NCBI GenBank assembly: GCA_003220685.1
Contig: QHTE01000010.1
Location: 38,513 to 102,512 of the forward strand
Direction of reading: 5' to 3'
Length of the DNA: 64,000 bases
Source of the DNA: Candidatus Rokuibacteriota bacterium
GTDB lineage: Bacteria > Methylomirabilota > Methylomirabilia > Rokubacteriales > CSP1-6
A program made the translations under genes and the position numbers. The stretch's first letter is position 1; each line of letters starts with the position of its first letter. The notes below the pieces were generated by a model. The model worked only from the letters and a program-made list of their open reading frames with translations, searched no databases and was not told the DNA's origin. Below are positions 1-8,321 of this stretch, one piece after another.

Positions 1-538
1 GACCGGGCGGCAGGGCGACGAGCGCCTCCACACGGTGACGACGGCGCTGGCGAGCGAGCTCCTGGTCCTCGGCGGGCTGGCGCGCGACAACGCCGCGGCC
101 GAGGCCGCCGTGCAGACGGCCCTCGGGTCCGGCGCCGCGGCGGAGCGCTTCGCGCGCATGGTCGCGGCGCTCGGCGGCCCGCGAGATCTCCTCGAGTGCC
201 CGGATCGGCACCTCGCACGGGCGCCGATCGAGCTGGCCGTGGCGCCGGACGCCGCCGGATTCGTCTCGCGCGTCGACGCGCGAGCGCTCGGGCGGCTCGT
301 GGTCGAGCTCGGGGGTGGACGCCGGCGCGTCGAGAACGCGATCGATTACGGGGTGGGGCTCGCCGACGTGCGCGGCGTCGGAGACGCGGTCGGCCGCGAA
401 CGGCCGATCGCGATCGTCCACGCGCGCTCGGCCGCCGATGCGGAGACGGCGGCGAAGAGGCTGCGCGAGGCGGTGACGATCGGCGACGAACCGAGCGCCG
501 GGAGCGGGCCGCCGATCCTGCGCCGGATGGCGCGATGA
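1..538 (+). CDS. deoA: Thymidine phosphorylase C-terminal part (5' truncated by window edge)
   Basis: The open frame runs in from base 2, so the start lies outside the window; about 178 residues are visible. The stretch GDERLHTVTTALASELL, followed by GAAAERFARMVAALGG, matches the C-terminal alpha/beta domain of pyrimidine-nucleoside phosphorylases. These enzymes cleave thymidine or deoxyuridine with phosphate to free base plus deoxyribose-1-phosphate in cytosolic pyrimidine salvage. The glycosyltransferase N-terminal domains and the active site are not in view, so thymidine versus uridine preference cannot be judged. The next gene lies convergently 18 bp away. Confidence 0.82.
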   Translation, partial: TGRQGDERLHTVTTALASELLVLGGLARDNAAAEAAVQTALGSGAAAERFARMVAALGGPRDLLECPDRHLARAPIELAVAPDAAGFVSRVDARALGRLVVELGGGRRRVENAIDYGVGLADVRGVGDAVGRERPIAIVHARSAADAETAAKRLREAVTIGDEPSAGSGPPILRRMAR

Positions 539-556
539 CGCGCCGACGGTGACGCG

Positions 557-1444
557 CTACCGGAGATAGCGAGCGAAGAAGACGGCGACCTCGCGGATGC
601 TGTCGGCCCAGGCGGCGGGGTCGCCGCCCGTCGTCGCCCCGCGTCCGCTGGGTGCGTTGGGGTTGATCCGCGTCGCGACGTATCGCACGGGGTAGCGGCT
701 GTCGAACGAGTGGTGCGCGCCCGGATAGATCTTGATCGTCACGGGATCGCCGGCCTGCTGGGCGGCCTCGGCGAGCCGGCGGCACGGCTCCGCGGGCGTC
801 CAGTCGTCCTTCTCGCCGATGAGGATGAGCAGGGGCGCGACGGGGCGATAGACGCCCGGGTTGCTCCAGGTCCGGCGCGACGCCACACATCCCGGATAGA
901 GCGCGACCGCGGCGGCGAAGCCCGCGCGCCGTTCCTTCGCGAGGAGATCGGCGTCGCCCTCCGGGACGATCATCGACGTGAGCGTCGTCGACCCTCCGTG
1001 CGAGCCGCCCATGAGCCCGACGTGCGCCCCATCGACGTACGGCAGGGCGCGTAGATAGGCGAGCGCCGCGTAGGCGTCGCGCACGCGGCGCGCGGGGCTG
1101 ACGTCGTCCCGGCTGCGTGAGCCGTCAGTACACACGCCGTCGGGAAAGCCGCGCGTCGTGAAGCTGTCGGGCATGATCACGACGTAGCCGCGCCCGACCA
1201 GCTCCTTGACCCAGCGCCCTGGGGCGCCGCTCGAGCGCGGGCCCAGCCCGCTGCAGTCGTGCATGATCACCACGGCGGGAAACGGGCCCGGCCCCTCTGG
1301 CTTCGACAGCTCGACCGGGATCTGCTCGGAGGTTCCGTTGGGCGTCGTGGTCGTGATGGAGGGGCCGGTGAGCGCGGGCGCGCAGCCGGCCACGGCGGCG
1401 CACAGCGCCAGCGCGCTCGCGGCGGTGAGGGCACGACGTCTCAT
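557..1444 (-). CDS. Dienelactone-hydrolase-like lipoprotein
   Basis: A 295-residue alpha/beta-hydrolase. The N-terminus has a short basic stretch, a hydrophobic core and a lipobox-like LCAAVAGC, so it is probably exported and lipid-anchored. The nucleophile elbow is GGSHGG near residue 150. The acid is probably in GEKDDW and the histidine in AHHSFD near residue 240, the spacing typical of dienelactone hydrolases, where Cys is often replaced by Ser in the secreted branch. Substrate unknown; ester or lactone hydrolysis outside the inner membrane is the family-level expectation. It reads convergently towards deoA and is followed upstream by a tiny basic gene. Confidence 0.8.
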   Translation of the reverse strand: MRRRALTAASALALCAAVAGCAPALTGPSITTTTPNGTSEQIPVELSKPEGPGPFPAVVIMHDCSGLGPRSSGAPGRWVKELVGRGYVVIMPDSFTTRGFPDGVCTDGSRSRDDVSPARRVRDAYAALAYLRALPYVDGAHVGLMGGSHGGSTTLTSMIVPEGDADLLAKERRAGFAAAVALYPGCVASRRTWSNPGVYRPVAPLLILIGEKDDWTPAEPCRRLAEAAQQAGDPVTIKIYPGAHHSFDSRYPVRYVATRINPNAPSGRGATTGGDPAAWADSIREVAVFFARYLR

Positions 1445-1463
1445 GGCAGCCGAGCGAGAGCGT

Positions 1464-1616
1464 CTAGCCGCGCGATTTGAAGAACTGGACCGCGCGCTCG
1501 TGGGCCTCCGCCTCGCGGCGCGTCCGGAACGTACCCAGGTTGCGGCGCTTGCCCGTCCTCGGGTCGCGCTTGCGCGAATAGAGCCGGTATCCTCCGGAGG
1601 GGAGCCTGCGGATCAT
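1464..1616 (-). CDS. Small basic protein, 50 aa, conserved hypothetical
   Basis: A short minus-strand frame starting at ATG 1616, beginning MIRRLPSGGYRLYSRKRD and continuing with RTGKRRNLGTFRTRREAEAHERAVQFF. It is strongly basic, with a beta-hairpin-like start and an amphipathic helical end. It resembles the small conserved proteins in high-GC soil bacteria that look like the N-terminal arm-binding domain of tyrosine recombinases (GxYRLYSRKxxPxTGKRRxLGxF), but the catalytic domain is absent. Frames overlapping it on either strand look like shadows. Function unknown; DNA or RNA binding is inferred from charge only. Confidence 0.6.
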   Translation of the reverse strand: MIRRLPSGGYRLYSRKRDPRTGKRRNLGTFRTRREAEAHERAVQFFKSRG

Positions 1617-1651
1617 CGCGTCTCTCCTTCACGTGAGCGCGCGCCTCCAGC

Positions 1652-2860
1652 CTAGGGGGCGTCGATGACTCCGCTCCGCGCGAGCTCGGCGATGCGCGCG
1701 GCCGGGTAGCCGAGGAGATCGCCGAGCACGACGCGAGTGTGCTCGCCGACGCGATACGCGGCCGGCCCGCGGGGGTGCACCGGCAGGCCGTCGATGTGGT
1801 ACGGGCTGGCGGTCACGCGCACCGTGCCGCGGCCCGGATGCGGCACGTCGGGAAAGAACTGCCGTGCGGCCATGTGGGGCTCCGCGATCACTTCGGCCGG
1901 CCTCAGCACGGGGGCGCACGGGATGCGCGCGTCGGACAGCGCCTTGCGCGCGTCCTCGACCGAGGCGAACGCGGCCAGCCACGACTCGACGATGGGCCGG
2001 AGCTCTCGCCAGTTCGCGCGCCGCTTCTCGCTCGTGTCGAAGCGCGGATCGCGGCCGAGCTCGGGGCGGCCCATTGCGGCAAGCAGACGCGGCCAGAGCT
2101 CGCCCGATCCGGTGAACTGCATGGCCAGGTAGCGGTCGCCGATCGGGGCCACGATCATGCCGGGTCGCGGGTTGCCGTACTCCTCGCCGCCGTTCAGCAC
2201 CGCGGCGTAGGTCACGCTGTCGGCCGCGACGAGCGCCTCGAGCATCGACACGTCGAGGTGCGCGCCCTGACCGGTCCGCGCCTTGCGGGTGAGCGCGCCC
2301 AGGATCGCGACGGCGGCGTGCGTGCCGGCCAGCACGTCGGCGGCCTGCAGATTCGACGCGCGGGGCGCGGGCTCGTCGCCCTGCTCGAGGTGCATGAGGC
2401 CGGAGACCGCGTTGACGATGTGGGCGAACGCCGGCCGCTCGCGCCAGGGGCCGGTTTGACCGAAGCCCGAGATCGAGCAGTAGATGATGTCCGGCTTCAG
2501 TGCGCGAAGCGTCGCGTCATCGCAGCCGAGCCGCGCCACGACGCCGGGCATGAAGTTCTCGACGACCACGTCGGACACCTTCGCCAGATCCTGGACGATG
2601 GCCCGGCCTTCGGGTCGCGACAGGTCGACGCCGACGCTCTCCTTGCCGGCGTTCACGCGGGTGAAATAGCTGCTCTGGTCCCCTCGACCGGGCTCCAGCT
2701 GCAGGTAGTTCCGCCGCATCTCGTCGCCCTCGGCCCGGCGCTCGATCTTGATGACGCGCGCGCCGAGGTCGCACAGAAGACGCGTGCAGTAGGGTCCGGC
2801 CAGGACGCGGGTCAGATCCAGGATGGTCACGCCGATCAGCGGCAGCTCTTCGGGCTTCAC
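1652..2860 (-). CDS. CaiB/BaiF family III CoA-transferase
   Basis: A 402-residue, full-length family III CoA-transferase. The N-terminal Rossmann part has LDLTRVLAGPYCTRLLCDLG and VIKIERRAEGDEMR; the middle has the family signature SISGFGQTGPW. The likely catalytic Asp is in LQAADVLAGTHAA near residue 175. These enzymes move CoA between carboxylic acids through aspartyl-CoA thioester intermediates, in the cytosol. Acceptor acid unknown. It is divergent from the solute-binding-like gene at 2975 and could share a control region with it. One of three such genes in the window, each probably with a different substrate. Confidence 0.88.
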   Translation of the reverse strand: MKPEELPLIGVTILDLTRVLAGPYCTRLLCDLGARVIKIERRAEGDEMRRNYLQLEPGRGDQSSYFTRVNAGKESVGVDLSRPEGRAIVQDLAKVSDVVVENFMPGVVARLGCDDATLRALKPDIIYCSISGFGQTGPWRERPAFAHIVNAVSGLMHLEQGDEPAPRASNLQAADVLAGTHAAVAILGALTRKARTGQGAHLDVSMLEALVAADSVTYAAVLNGGEEYGNPRPGMIVAPIGDRYLAMQFTGSGELWPRLLAAMGRPELGRDPRFDTSEKRRANWRELRPIVESWLAAFASVEDARKALSDARIPCAPVLRPAEVIAEPHMAARQFFPDVPHPGRGTVRVTASPYHIDGLPVHPRGPAAYRVGEHTRVVLGDLLGYPAARIAELARSGVIDAP

Positions 2861-2974
2861 GGATCGAGTAGCGGAATTCTACGGGCCGCCGCAAGCGCGG
2901 GTCAAGCCCGACGCTTGACTCCGCTGCCGGGGAGCGCGATTGTGTCTGAGCCGGAGCCCCCGCAGGAGGGACCT

Positions 2975-3865
2975 GTGAGCGAAGCGATCAACATCCAGTT
3001 CACGCGGTTTTCGGCGTTCTACTCGCCGCTGATCGCGACGATCGCCGGCGGATTCCTCAAGGAAGAAGGCCTGCAGCCGAAGCACTCGATCGCCCCGGTC
3101 GGCAAGTCGGCCATCGACGGGGTCGTGGCGGGCACGGTGCACGTCTGCCAGTCGGCGCCGTCGCAGGGCTTCGGTCCGCTCGAAAAGGGGCAGGTGCCGC
3201 CGGTGGTTCACTTCGCGCAGATCAACGAGAAGGACGGCTTCTTCTTGACCGGCCGCGCTCCCGATCCGGACTTCACCTGGGACAAGCTCAAGGACAAGAA
3301 GGTCCTGGTGGACCACGGCGGGCAGCCGCTCGCGATGTTCAAGTATGCCTGCCATCGGCGCGGGCTCGACTACAAGGCGATCGCCGCCGTCGACGTGCCG
3401 AGCGCCCAGATGGACGTCGCGTTTCGCCGTGGCCAGGGCGACTACGTCCATCAGCAGGGGCCGGCCCCGCAGCAGCTCGAGCAGGACGGCGCCGGCCACG
3501 TCGTCGCGTCGGTAGGCGAGGCGATCGGCCCGTGCGCGTTCTCGAGCCTCGCGGCCACGCGCGAGTGGCTCGGCAGCGACATGGCCAAGCGCTTCATGCA
3601 CGCCTACCGGAAGGCGCGCGCCTGGCTCATCGCGACGCCGGCCGCCAAGGTCGCGGAGACCGAATCGGCGTTCTTCCCGGAGATCGACCGCGCGGTCCTC
3701 GCCTCGACCATCGCCTACTACCAGAAGCTCGGCTGCTGGACGCCCCACGTCGAGATCAGTCGTGCGGCCTTCGAGGCGGCGCTGGATGTCTTCCAGCACT
3801 CGGGGTTGATCACCAAACGGCACCGGTACGAAGACGTCGTCGCCGCGCCCCCCGACGTGGCGTGA
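2975..3865 (+). CDS. NMT1/THI5-like substrate-binding-type protein lacking a signal peptide
   Basis: About 296 residues. The start is the GTG at 2975, preceded by a good Shine-Dalgarno GCAGGAGGG at 2962-2970; the open frame continues upstream but that part is antisense to the CoA-transferase. The protein has the periplasmic-binding-fold pattern of nitrate/taurine/thiamine-precursor binding proteins: FYSPLIATIAGGFLKEEGL, IDGVVAGTVHVCQSAPSQ and a long helical C-terminus. No signal peptide follows the start, so it may bind its ligand in the cytosol, or the secretion signal has been lost. The next small gene overlaps its stop (GTGA). Confidence 0.72.
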   Translation: MSEAINIQFTRFSAFYSPLIATIAGGFLKEEGLQPKHSIAPVGKSAIDGVVAGTVHVCQSAPSQGFGPLEKGQVPPVVHFAQINEKDGFFLTGRAPDPDFTWDKLKDKKVLVDHGGQPLAMFKYACHRRGLDYKAIAAVDVPSAQMDVAFRRGQGDYVHQQGPAPQQLEQDGAGHVVASVGEAIGPCAFSSLAATREWLGSDMAKRFMHAYRKARAWLIATPAAKVAETESAFFPEIDRAVLASTIAYYQKLGCWTPHVEISRAAFEAALDVFQHSGLITKRHRYEDVVAAPPDVA

Positions 3866-4131
3866 GGTCGCTCGCGGTACGGCTCAGCCTGCTGATCGTC
3901 CTCCTCGCCGGGACGGCGACGGCAGCGGACCCGCCGGTCCAGGATCTCGCCGACGGGCGCACCGGCAAGATCTACTTCGAGAGCGTCACCCCGAGCGGCT
4001 TCTTCCAGCTCGCGAAGGGCTACACGGCGCTCGAGCCATTCCGGCGCGCGGTCATCGACGATCAGACGCGGTTTGCGGTCGGCGGTGACAGCGAGGGGCG
4101 CAAGAAGTCACCCGAGATCTTTGCCCTGTGA
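3862..4131 (+). CDS. Small secreted protein, possibly remnant of a dienelactone-hydrolase-like gene
   Basis: An 89-residue frame starting at a GTG that overlaps the previous stop (GTGA), implying translational coupling. A clear signal peptide (RLSLLIVLLAGTATAA) is followed by DLADGRTGKIYFESVTPSG, which resembles the mature N-terminus of secreted dienelactone-hydrolase-like proteins. The nucleophile region is absent and the frame ends at residue 89 with an unrelated-looking tail. It may be a genuine small exported protein, or the 5' end of a hydrolase that has lost its body, as other genes in this window have. The CoA-transferase starts 19 bp downstream. Confidence 0.45.
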   Translation: MRSLAVRLSLLIVLLAGTATAADPPVQDLADGRTGKIYFESVTPSGFFQLAKGYTALEPFRRAVIDDQTRFAVGGDSEGRKKSPEIFAL

Positions 4132-4150
4132 GCACACCGAGGATCGAACG

Positions 4151-5344
4151 ATGAGCGGAGCGCTGGCCGGCATTCGAGTCGTCGACATCACGAACAACCA
4201 GGCGGGGCCGTCGTGCGGCCAGATGCTGGCCTGGCTCGGCGCCGACGTGATCAAGGTCGAGGAGCCGGGCAAGGGCGACCCGGCCCGGACGATGCTGAGG
4301 GATCGGCCCGACGCCGACAGCCTCTTCTATCTGTCCTTCAACGCCAACAAGCGGAGCCTCACGCTCAACCTCAAGAACGCGGGCGCGAAGGAGGTCTTCG
4401 CCACGCTGCTGAAGACCGGCGACGTGCTCCTCGAGAACTTCGGCCCGGGCGTGCTCGAGCGCCTCGGCTTCGGCTACGCGGCGGTCAAGCAGCTCAACCC
4501 GCGTCTGGTGTACGCGAGCATCAAGGGGTTCGGCTCCTACGGGCCGTACGCGGACTACAAGAGCTACGAGCCGATCGCGCAGGCGATGGGCGGCGCGATG
4601 AGCGTCACCGGCTTCGCGGACAATCCGCCGACGTACGTGTGGCCGTCGATCGGCGACTCCGGCACCGGCATGCACTGCGTGATCGGCATACTCGCCGCCC
4701 TCCTGCAGCGGCACCTGACCGGCGAGGGTCAGCAGGTCGAGGTCTCGATGCAGGACGCCGTGGTCAACCTGATCCGCGTGAGCCTGCGCGACCACCAGCG
4801 CACCGGCAGGCCCGGCCAGCGCACCGGCAACCAGCTCGGCGCCGGCGTGCCGGGCACGACGTACCGGTGCCATCCCGGCGGTCCGAACGACTACGTCTTT
4901 GTCTTCGTGCCGCAGCAATTCTGGCATGCCCTGCTGAAGGTCATCGGGCGCGCCGATCTCATCGGCGACGTGCGCTACGAGACGGCCGAGGCGCGCTGGC
5001 AGCGCAAGGCCGAGGTCGACGCGCTGGTCGAAGGCTGGACGTCGAAGCTCCCCAAGCACGAGGTGATGAAGACTCTGGCCGGCGCCGGCGTGCCGTGCGG
5101 TGCCTGTCTGGACACCGGCGAGGTGCTGACCGATCCGCACCTGCACGCGCGCGAGATGATCGTCGAGGTCGCGCACCCCGTGCGCGGGCGTTACATCACC
5201 GCCGGCAACCCCATCAAGCTTTCTGCCTCGCCGACGAAGGTCTCGGCGGCGCCCCTGTTGGGCCAGCACCGCGAGGAGGTGCTGAGGGAGCTGGGGTACA
5301 GCGCGGATCAGATCGCCGCGCTGGCTGCGGAAGGATCGATCTAG
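4151..5344 (+). CDS. CaiB/BaiF family III CoA-transferase
   Basis: A 397-residue enzyme, ATG at 4151. Family features: IRVVDITNNQAGPSCGQMLAWLGADVIKVE at the N-terminus, SIKGFGSYGPY near residue 140, a conserved GTGMHCVIGILAAL helix, and the C-terminal GVPCGACLDTGEVLTDPHL motif shared by formyl-CoA and succinyl-CoA:dicarboxylate transferases. The catalytic Asp usually sits in a GDxGTGM context; here SIGDSGTGMH supplies it near residue 172. It closely follows the small secreted gene and is closed by a strong hairpin 17 bp after its stop. Substrate unknown; oxalate or another small acid is possible but unproven. Confidence 0.88.
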   Translation: MSGALAGIRVVDITNNQAGPSCGQMLAWLGADVIKVEEPGKGDPARTMLRDRPDADSLFYLSFNANKRSLTLNLKNAGAKEVFATLLKTGDVLLENFGPGVLERLGFGYAAVKQLNPRLVYASIKGFGSYGPYADYKSYEPIAQAMGGAMSVTGFADNPPTYVWPSIGDSGTGMHCVIGILAALLQRHLTGEGQQVEVSMQDAVVNLIRVSLRDHQRTGRPGQRTGNQLGAGVPGTTYRCHPGGPNDYVFVFVPQQFWHALLKVIGRADLIGDVRYETAEARWQRKAEVDALVEGWTSKLPKHEVMKTLAGAGVPCGACLDTGEVLTDPHLHAREMIVEVAHPVRGRYITAGNPIKLSASPTKVSAAPLLGQHREEVLRELGYSADQIAALAAEGSI

Positions 5345-5360
5345 CGCGAGCGGAAAATGA

Positions 5361-5390
5361 GCGAGGGCGAGACAAATGTCTCGCCCTCGC
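5361..5390. terminator. Perfect 13-bp hairpin, probable transcription terminator
   Basis: GCGAGGGCGAGAC pairs perfectly with GTCTCGCCCTCGC across a 4-nt AAAT loop, 17 bp after the CoA-transferase stop. There is no T-run on the plus side; on the minus strand the hairpin is followed by TCATTTTCC, so it would work better as a terminator for leftward transcription or as an RNA-stabilising 3' end. Confidence 0.6.
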
Positions 5391-5823
5391 TGCGCCTCAC
5401 AAGCGCCGTGCGGATCTGACCGCGCTACTTGGTCCGCGACGTTTTCGCCGAGCTGACCGTGGTGATCTTGGTCGCCACCATCTGATCGTGGCTCTTCTTG
5501 TCCTTCGCGCTGTTGCTGGTGCAACGTCCATACCAGCGCCGCCCCTCGCGGGCCCCGGAGACTCGAACGCCAGGAAAACGAACAGGACTCTCCTCGGGAC
5601 GCATAGGCCATGGGCAGGACGGGCGAAAATTTTTCTCGCCCTATGCTCAGAATTCCTCGATAACTCTTACACGTCGGCGTCGTGACGCCCGGTCCGCCAT
5701 TACCCTCGGTCTTGCGGCCGGACGCCCCCACCCGGATGGCTCCTGCACACACCTCGCCGGTCAGGAGCCTTCCCCGCAGTAACATGAACCGGACAATCGC
5801 CATGGACACGGTGGTGGCCCGGC
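5391..5823. other. Intergenic region with two further inverted repeats; no convincing gene
   Basis: About 430 bp between the hairpin and alr. GGGCGA (5621-5626) and TCGCCC (5636-5641) form a short stem around an A/T-rich centre. GGCTCCTG (5738-5745) and CAGGAGCC (5762-5769) are perfect 8-bp arms with a 16-nt spacer, about 55 bp ahead of alr, and could be an operator or leader hairpin. A minus-strand frame ending near 5425 has a lysine-rich C-terminus (AKDKKSHDQMVATKITTVS) but no credible start, so no gene is called. Confidence 0.4.
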
Positions 5824-6954
5824 ATGGGTGAGCGAATTCGGCCGACGGTTGCGCGCGTCGATCTGGACGTGCTCAAGGCGAACTACCGCGCGATCATCGA
5901 CCACCTGCGGCGCGAGCGTCCGCAGTCGCCCCCGGGAGTGATCGGCGTCGTCAAGGCGAACGCATACGGGCACGGCGCGGTGCAGGTCGGGCGGGCGCTC
6001 GAGGACGCGGGTGCCGATCTCCTGGCGTGCGCCGACATCGAGGAAGGCGCCGCCCTGCGGGCGGCCGGTGTGCGCGCCGACATCCTCATCTTCGGCGCGC
6101 TCAGCGTCAGCGATCTGGACGGGCTGTTCGATTGCCGCCTGACCCCGACGATCTCATCGCCGGGCGCGGCCCGGGCGGTCCAGGCCGCCGCCGCACGGTA
6201 CAAGCAGCGCGTGCGCTACCACCTGAAGATCGACACGGGCATGAACCGGCTCGGGTTCCGCTTCGACAACCTGCGCCGCACCCTGCCCGAGCTGCTGCGG
6301 AGCGAGAACCTCGATCTCGACGCCGTCTTCACCCACTTCGCGACCGCGGACGATCCCGCATCGGCGCTGTTCGACGAGCAGCGCCGCCGCTTCGACCGGG
6401 TGCTCGCCGATCTGCAGGCGCTCGGCGCGCGGCCCCGCTTTCGCCACGCCGCCAACAGCGCCGCGGTCGTGCGTGACCCGCGCGTGTGGTTCGATCGCGT
6501 GCGCCCGGGCCTCCTGCTCTACGGCATCGTGCCGCCCCCGCTCGCCTCCACGATCCCGCTCGCGCCCGTGATGACGCTCGCCAGCAAGGTCACCGCGGTC
6601 AAGGGCATGCGTGCCGGCGAGGTCACCGGCTACGGCGCGCGCTTCACCGCGACCAAGCCGACGACGATCGCGATCGTGCCGGCGGGTTACGCCGACGGGC
6701 TCGATCTCCGGCTGGCTGGCCGCGGCGCGGTCCTCATCCGCGGCCGGCGCGCGCCGATCATCGGCTCGGTCTGCATGGACATGATCATGATCGACGTGAC
6801 CGGGCTGGACGCCTCGCCGGGCGACGAGGTGGTCTTCATCGGGCGCCAGGGCGGCGACACGATCGACGCGCGCGAGATGGCGGCCACCATCGGCTCGATT
6901 CCGTGGGAGATCGTCTGCCGCGTCGGGACCCGGATCGAGCGCGTCTACGGCTGA
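5824..6954 (+). CDS. alr: Alanine racemase
   Basis: A 376-residue PLP-dependent racemase converting L- to D-alanine for peptidoglycan, cytosolic. The PLP-binding lysine is K44 in VVKANAYGHG. The substrate-facing catalytic tyrosine is Y270 in GYGARF, and the conserved GSVCMDM stretch (Met about 318) follows. Length and both domains (TIM barrel then beta-domain) are normal. Gene order gives no cell-wall partner; its 3' end overlaps the convergent copper-type gene by 10 bp. No strong Shine-Dalgarno is seen before the ATG, and an inverted repeat lies about 55 bp upstream. Confidence 0.95.
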   Translation: MGERIRPTVARVDLDVLKANYRAIIDHLRRERPQSPPGVIGVVKANAYGHGAVQVGRALEDAGADLLACADIEEGAALRAAGVRADILIFGALSVSDLDGLFDCRLTPTISSPGAARAVQAAAARYKQRVRYHLKIDTGMNRLGFRFDNLRRTLPELLRSENLDLDAVFTHFATADDPASALFDEQRRRFDRVLADLQALGARPRFRHAANSAAVVRDPRVWFDRVRPGLLLYGIVPPPLASTIPLAPVMTLASKVTAVKGMRAGEVTGYGARFTATKPTTIAIVPAGYADGLDLRLAGRGAVLIRGRRAPIIGSVCMDMIMIDVTGLDASPGDEVVFIGRQGGDTIDAREMAATIGSIPWEIVCRVGTRIERVYG

Positions 6955-8321
6955 CGCTCGCCCGCGGGCGCCTGCTCCGTCGCGGGCGGCGCGGCGCGCT
7001 CGAAGCTCCTCAGATATTCGACCAGATCGCTGAGCTCACCGACCGTCAGACGATCGCTATAGTCGGGCATGATCGACAGGCCGCGCTCGTCCGTATACCC
7101 CGGCCCGTCGAGGATCTGCGCGTTCGGATTCATGATCGACTCGATGAGCTCGCCCGGGTGACGGGCGCCGATGCCCGCCAGATCCGGCCCCGGGCGTGTC
7201 GGGGGCACGAAGCTCGGGTCCGGCACCGCGTGACAGGTGGCGCACTCGAGGCGGGCGAAGATCGCACGTCCGCGCTCGACGTCGCCCCGCGGCGGCGTCA
7301 CGGTGCCTGGTCGCGGCCCGGCAACGCCCGAGCGCCCGAGCGGAGCCACGTGGGTCGTCGTCTTGCGCTCGAACGTCACGTGGCGGCCCGGGGTGACTTC
7401 GCCGAGCACCGCCGTGCACGCGAACACCGCGAGCCCGACGAGCGCCTCGACCGTGACGTAGCCGACCACCCGCGATTCGGCCTGCGCGCCGCGGCTCGGC
7501 CCGAGGACGGCGAGCCGCGCGATCCGGAAGACCCGCGCCCCGACACCGCGCGCGGCGCTCGAAGGCGCCAGGCGCGGCACGAGCACATAGCGGTTGACGG
7601 CGCCGAGCCACACGAGCACCGCGACGATCGCGAGCTTCGCGATCAGCACGCGCCCGTACGTCGTGGTCGAAAGCCGCGCGACCCTTCCGAGCTGGGTCCA
7701 CGCGTTGTAGCCTCCGGTGACGGCGACCGCGAGCAGGCTCAGCCCGGCCAGCCGAGAGAAGCGCGGAACGACGACGGCCAGCGACTCGCGCGACCACGGC
7801 GCTTCGCGCCGGCCGGCCACGAGCGCCAGCGCGATGAGGCCCCCCGTCCACGCCGAAGCCGCCACCGCGTGAGCCCAGTCGATCGCGACGGCGAGCGTCA
7901 CGTCGCCCCAGTCGGCGGCGTGACCGGTGAGGCTGACCGACAGCGCGATGCCGGCCGCGACGAGCAGGACGAAGGCCTGAAACGCGCGGGACCGCTCGGC
8001 CGAGAGCAGCAGGGCGACCACCACCGCCGCCCCTCGCGCCGCGAGGATCTGGCCGAAGTGGGTGCCCGCCAGGACGCTCGGGACGGCCGCGACGCTCGCC
8101 CCGAGCGACGCGCCGCTCATCGCCTGGGTTCGCACGAGAAGCTCGGCCCAGGTCGCCACCAGAAGGATGACGAGGCACGTCGCGACCCAGCGGCGAAGAC
8201 GGGCGCGCGCGACGTCGAGATCGGGCGCGGCCGACGCCGGGAACAGGAGACCGAGCACCAGGCCGCCGATCGCCGACGCGAGGCTCAGCAGGACGAGTCC
8301 CCGGACGAGCGCGGCGATCAC
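6945..8321 (-). CDS. CopD-family membrane protein fused to a cytochrome c domain
   Basis: A 458-residue protein. Residues 1 to about 300 are a multi-span membrane domain of the CopD type, with conserved LTGHAADWG and IDWAHAVAASAWTGGL in which His residues are likely copper ligands. After a Pro/Arg-rich linker, a cytochrome c domain begins with heme motif CATCH at 360-364 and a probable axial Met near 418 (SIMPDY). CopD normally takes copper across the inner membrane; the fused heme domain suggests electron transfer tied to copper handling. The GTG start overlaps the copC stop by four bases (GTGA), so the two are coupled. Convergent 10-bp overlap with alr. Confidence 0.85.
   Translation of the reverse strand: MIAALVRGLVLLSLASAIGGLVLGLLFPASAAPDLDVARARLRRWVATCLVILLVATWAELLVRTQAMSGASLGASVAAVPSVLAGTHFGQILAARGAAVVVALLLSAERSRAFQAFVLLVAAGIALSVSLTGHAADWGDVTLAVAIDWAHAVAASAWTGGLIALALVAGRREAPWSRESLAVVVPRFSRLAGLSLLAVAVTGGYNAWTQLGRVARLSTTTYGRVLIAKLAIVAVLVWLGAVNRYVLVPRLAPSSAARGVGARVFRIARLAVLGPSRGAQAESRVVGYVTVEALVGLAVFACTAVLGEVTPGRHVTFERKTTTHVAPLGRSGVAGPRPGTVTPPRGDVERGRAIFARLECATCHAVPDPSFVPPTRPGPDLAGIGARHPGELIESIMNPNAQILDGPGYTDERGLSIMPDYSDRLTVGELSDLVEYLRSFERAAPPATEQAPAGERQP

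Noticed and set aside
1739..2974. Very long plus-strand frame running into the NMT1-like gene
   Set aside because: It is antisense to a full CoA-transferase and has arginine/histidine-rich shadow composition; the real start at 2975 has a ribosome-binding site.
5545..5570. tRNA T-arm-like GTTCGAGTCTCC on the minus strand
   Set aside because: No matching acceptor stem, D-arm or anticodon arm can be built around it.
4052..5809. 585-codon minus-strand frame over the second CoA-transferase
   Set aside because: Shadow of the plus-strand gene; no family resemblance.
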